A DNA stretch of 64,000 bases from Parapedobacter flavus (GTDB lineage Bacteria > Bacteroidota > Bacteroidia > Sphingobacteriales > Sphingobacteriaceae): the NCBI RefSeq assembly GCF_035818675.1, contig NZ_JAYKZZ010000004.1:186001-250000 (forward strand). The letters run 5' to 3'. The translations under genes were made by a program, and so were the position numbers. The notes under the pieces are model-generated. The model was not told the DNA's origin and did no database searches. It was given only the letters and a program-made list of their open reading frames with translations. Positions 61,744 to 64,000 of the stretch are shown piece after piece (positions within the stretch are counted from its first letter, which is position 1; every line of letters begins with the position of its first letter).

Positions 61744-62952
61744 TTAGATGCCCAACTCGATCTGGAACGTCCCGCCCCAGTTATTGCCGCTGTGTGTGGT
61801 TCGATAAATGCCGTCTTTCACTTGGTAATTTGCATTGATTTGCATCTTCAGGCGGTGGGCACGGAAGTATTTGGTTAAGCCCAATTCAACCACCTCGGTT
61901 TGTGCTTCGTAAGCGCGGATGTCGTTGTGCGGCTCCACCCAAGTGTACCGGCCAGCAAGTTCATATCCTGCATCCTTATTAATCAGGTAAGAAAGTTGTT
62001 GGTTTACACCTTGTCCTTTAAAGGCGTAAATCATTTCGCCGTCGCGGTCCACGGTTATGGGATCATCCACGGCACGTTTCATGTATTCCACCTGGTATGC
62101 CCAACCGCGGTATTTGAAGATGGCATCATAGAAGGAGGTCTTCAGCGTAAGGGGTGCGCCGAGGTATTCGCCCGTCTGTCCATGCACGCGCATGGTACGG
62201 TCATTGAAGCTGTACCCCCCGCCAAACGATAGCTTCGGTGTTTCCTCGTATTCCAGGTCGCCCTCGTAATAGTCGCCGCCGTTGGTGAATTCGCCCAGCG
62301 GTAAAAACTCGGCCCTGCCGGTATACGCCAGTCCGTCGTCGGTCATGTTGGCTACCCGCCCTTCGCCCGTACTGATTGCGCCCTTGAAATGGAAGGGGAC
62401 AGCTCCTATCTTCGGCGAATAATAGGCCTTGATGCCGAAGTCGCGGTCTACATTGAAAGTCGCATTGACCAAAGATCGGTCGGTGAATTGCAGCTCGCCC
62501 GAAGAATTAACCCGTTGCCGGTTGCCCGGGAGCTTATTGAGGCCGAAGGCCATATAAAAGTTATCGGTAAAGTTGTAGAAGATGACAGCATCGCGTATGA
62601 GGTTGGGTACGTTCGTGTCTTCATAATCCTGGTCGCTGCGGCTAAACCCCAGTTGAATGCTGTACGAAAATTTCGGGTTGTAGATGTATCCATTCATGCG
62701 GAGCCGCAGTCGCCTGATCCGTGCTTCCAGGCTCTCCGCACCGAGGTCATCGCCAGCAATGGACGTATATTTCAAGCGGCTTTGCATCCGGAACCGGAAA
62801 TTGATGTAGAAAGTCGAGTCGTCGCCCGCATATTGGATGCCTTTAAAGTTTTCGATCGTCGGCCGTTCATCGTGCTCGCGCTGCGCAAGCGCCTGAAGTG
62901 TCGTCACGAACACGAAAAGGGCGGTAAGGTAGGGAAGTAGCGTTTTATTCAT
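61744..62952 (-). CDS. phosphate-selective porin O/P-type outer-membrane protein
   Basis: 402 residues: signal peptide at 1-22 (LTALFVFVTTLQALA), then a barrel of alternating strands with family features such as RIRRLRLRMNGYIYNPKFSY, AFGLNKLPGNRQRVNSSGEL and the arginine-rich constriction region. Ends in a typical outer-membrane C-terminus (GTFQIELGI). Members allow anion or polyphosphate diffusion; specificity here unknown. Lies between the agmatine deiminase and lpxB on the same strand. Confidence 0.85.
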   Translation of the reverse strand: MNKTLLPYLTALFVFVTTLQALAQREHDERPTIENFKGIQYAGDDSTFYINFRFRMQSRLKYTSIAGDDLGAESLEARIRRLRLRMNGYIYNPKFSYSIQLGFSRSDQDYEDTNVPNLIRDAVIFYNFTDNFYMAFGLNKLPGNRQRVNSSGELQFTDRSLVNATFNVDRDFGIKAYYSPKIGAVPFHFKGAISTGEGRVANMTDDGLAYTGRAEFLPLGEFTNGGDYYEGDLEYEETPKLSFGGGYSFNDRTMRVHGQTGEYLGAPLTLKTSFYDAIFKYRGWAYQVEYMKRAVDDPITVDRDGEMIYAFKGQGVNQQLSYLINKDAGYELAGRYTWVEPHNDIRAYEAQTEVVELGLTKYFRAHRLKMQINANYQVKDGIYRTTHSGNNWGGTFQIELGI

Positions 62953-63000
62953 CTGTCTGTTGGTATATATGTCAAAATTAATCGTTAACTGAATAGGTCA

Positions 63001-64000
63001 TCACCGGGGTTCCTGCTGGCTGAGGCAGTGCCAACTGCCAAGGCCCCAAATGATATCCGTGCTGTCTATCCCCACAATTTTACGGTCGGGAAAACACGTT
63101 GCCAGCACATCCAATGCTTTTTGGTCATTCTTTTCATCACGGTACGTCGGCACGATAACCGCGGCATTCGCAATGTAGAAATTGGCATAGGATGCCGGTA
63201 ACCGCTGCCCGTCGAACACCACCGGGGTGGGCATAGGTAACTCTATAATATGGAGTGGCTTGCCATTTTCCAACCGCATTCCCTTCAGTAACTGTAGGTT
63301 TTCTTGCAGAATGTTATAGTTTTCATCGGTGCGATTTTCTTCAATCACCGTTACCACCGTGTCGGCATTCACGAACCGTGTGATGTCGTCAATATGGCCG
63401 TCGGTATCATCCCCAACGATGCCATCGCCCAGCCACAGTACCTGTGAAATGCCGTAATATTCATGAAGATAGGCTTCAATTTGTTCTTGTGTAAGCTGCG
63501 GGTTACGGTTTTCATTCAATAAGCATGCCTTGGTGGTAAGGACGGTACCCTCGCCATTAAAATCGACCGATCCGCCCTCCATGACGATACCCGGATGGAA
63601 AACGGGCAGGTTCAATGCTTTGCCCACGAGCGTTGGAATGACATCATCCTGCTCGTAGGGCGGGTATTTGTTTCCCCAAGCGTTATACCCCCAATCCACG
63701 ATGGCCTTGCCAACGGTCTCCTCACGGTTTATTAAAAAGGCCGGTCCGTGGTCACGGCACCAGGCATCATCCGTAGGGTGGTGGTAAAAGCGGATGTTTG
63801 CCATATCCACACCAGCCGCTACCAAAAGAGCGGTAGCGGTGGTTTCCATGGCCTGGTCTACCACATTGATGCAAACCTGTTCGCCGAGCGAGACTTCGCG
63901 GATAAACGCGGAATAGGGGGCGTATACCGCCTCCAGTTTGCCGGGCCAACTGGCTTCTTTGTGCGGCCAGCTCAACCAGGTAGCGCGGTGGGGATGCCAC
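63001..64000 (-). CDS. agmatine deiminase family protein (5' partial)
   Basis: Guanidino-modifying enzyme of the agmatine deiminase/peptidyl-arginine deiminase superfamily, converting agmatine to N-carbamoylputrescine or acting on a related substrate. The frame is open to the window end (333 codons visible, beginning WHPHRATWLSWPH), so the Met at 63975 is internal. Motifs visible: DDAWCRDHGPAFLI, EGGSVDFNGEG, GDDTDGHIDDITRFV, and the catalytic Cys in GLGSWHCLSQQ, where GGGNIHC-like is usual. No putrescine-pathway partner is visible here. Confidence 0.9.
   Translation of the reverse strand, partial: WHPHRATWLSWPHKEASWPGKLEAVYAPYSAFIREVSLGEQVCINVVDQAMETTATALLVAAGVDMANIRFYHHPTDDAWCRDHGPAFLINREETVGKAIVDWGYNAWGNKYPPYEQDDVIPTLVGKALNLPVFHPGIVMEGGSVDFNGEGTVLTTKACLLNENRNPQLTQEQIEAYLHEYYGISQVLWLGDGIVGDDTDGHIDDITRFVNADTVVTVIEENRTDENYNILQENLQLLKGMRLENGKPLHIIELPMPTPVVFDGQRLPASYANFYIANAAVIVPTYRDEKNDQKALDVLATCFPDRKIVGIDSTDIIWGLGSWHCLSQQEPR

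Overview
The window reads as chromosome of a Bacteroidota bacterium, most likely a Sphingobacteriaceae member of roughly 50% GC (a Parapedobacter/Olivibacter-like genome; this placement is inference). The evidence is the gene families (TonB receptor with N-terminal carboxypeptidase-regulatory domain, DUF4625 lipoproteins, DUF4369-TlpA fusion, PmoA/DUF6807 protein, OmpA with a type-3 thrombospondin repeat) and the repeated Bacteroidota -7 promoter box TAnnTTTG. No rRNA, tRNA, intact insertion sequence, prophage or CRISPR array was seen. One structural RNA, the SRP RNA, is present.

Layout. 1-3909: periplasmic adaptor (cut by the window edge) and inner-membrane pump of an RND efflux system. 3906-5213: a decayed accessory patch with a small hydrophilic ORF, a toxin-antitoxin pair whose toxin has lost its middle, and a frameshifted DUF1016/YhcG gene. 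5214-7187: an AI-2E family permease, then a gene-free stretch carrying a strict 21-bp tandem array of 21 units. 7188-13293: DEAD-box helicase, mqo-pnuC-acyl-CoA-dehydrogenase-like operon, ispE and a YdeI-like protein. 13375-17250: a probable metal-uptake operon (His/Cys-rich membrane protein, TonB receptor, two DUF4625 lipoproteins), closed by a strong terminator. 17249-21892: xerD, MscS channel, riboflavin synthase, lnt and a PH/SHOCT protein. 22020-23504: an orphan beta/gamma-crystallin-like protein.

23776-31968 is a hexuronate (galacturonate/glucuronate) locus: Tat-exported Gfo/Idh/MocA oxidoreductase, PmoA-family lipoprotein, uxaB, uxaC and a TRAP transporter (dctPQM), with palindromic operators before both halves. 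32048-42930: deaD, OmpA-family porin, alaS with a TlpA-type thioredoxin, an orphan response regulator, hutH, trmN6 and a phosphodiesterase. 43037-52444: fbp, MerR regulator, M23 peptidase, accD, SRP RNA, dprA, DinB, rsmG, a glycosyltransferase, tgt and an LptF/G permease. 52538-58533: gltBD glutamate synthase. 58885-64000: S4 protein, small lipoprotein, aroB, lpxB, a phosphate-type porin and an agmatine deiminase cut by the window end.

The SRP RNA has a recognisable 5' end, so it calibrates the promoter box: transcription should start about 5 nt after the last base of TAnnTTTG. Applied elsewhere, this predicts several leaderless or nearly leaderless mRNAs and fixes several start codons. The most unusual items are the 21-bp array, the crystallin-like orphan, the Tgt that lacks three zinc-binding cysteines, the octamer array in the ribE leader, and the operator placement in the uronate locus.
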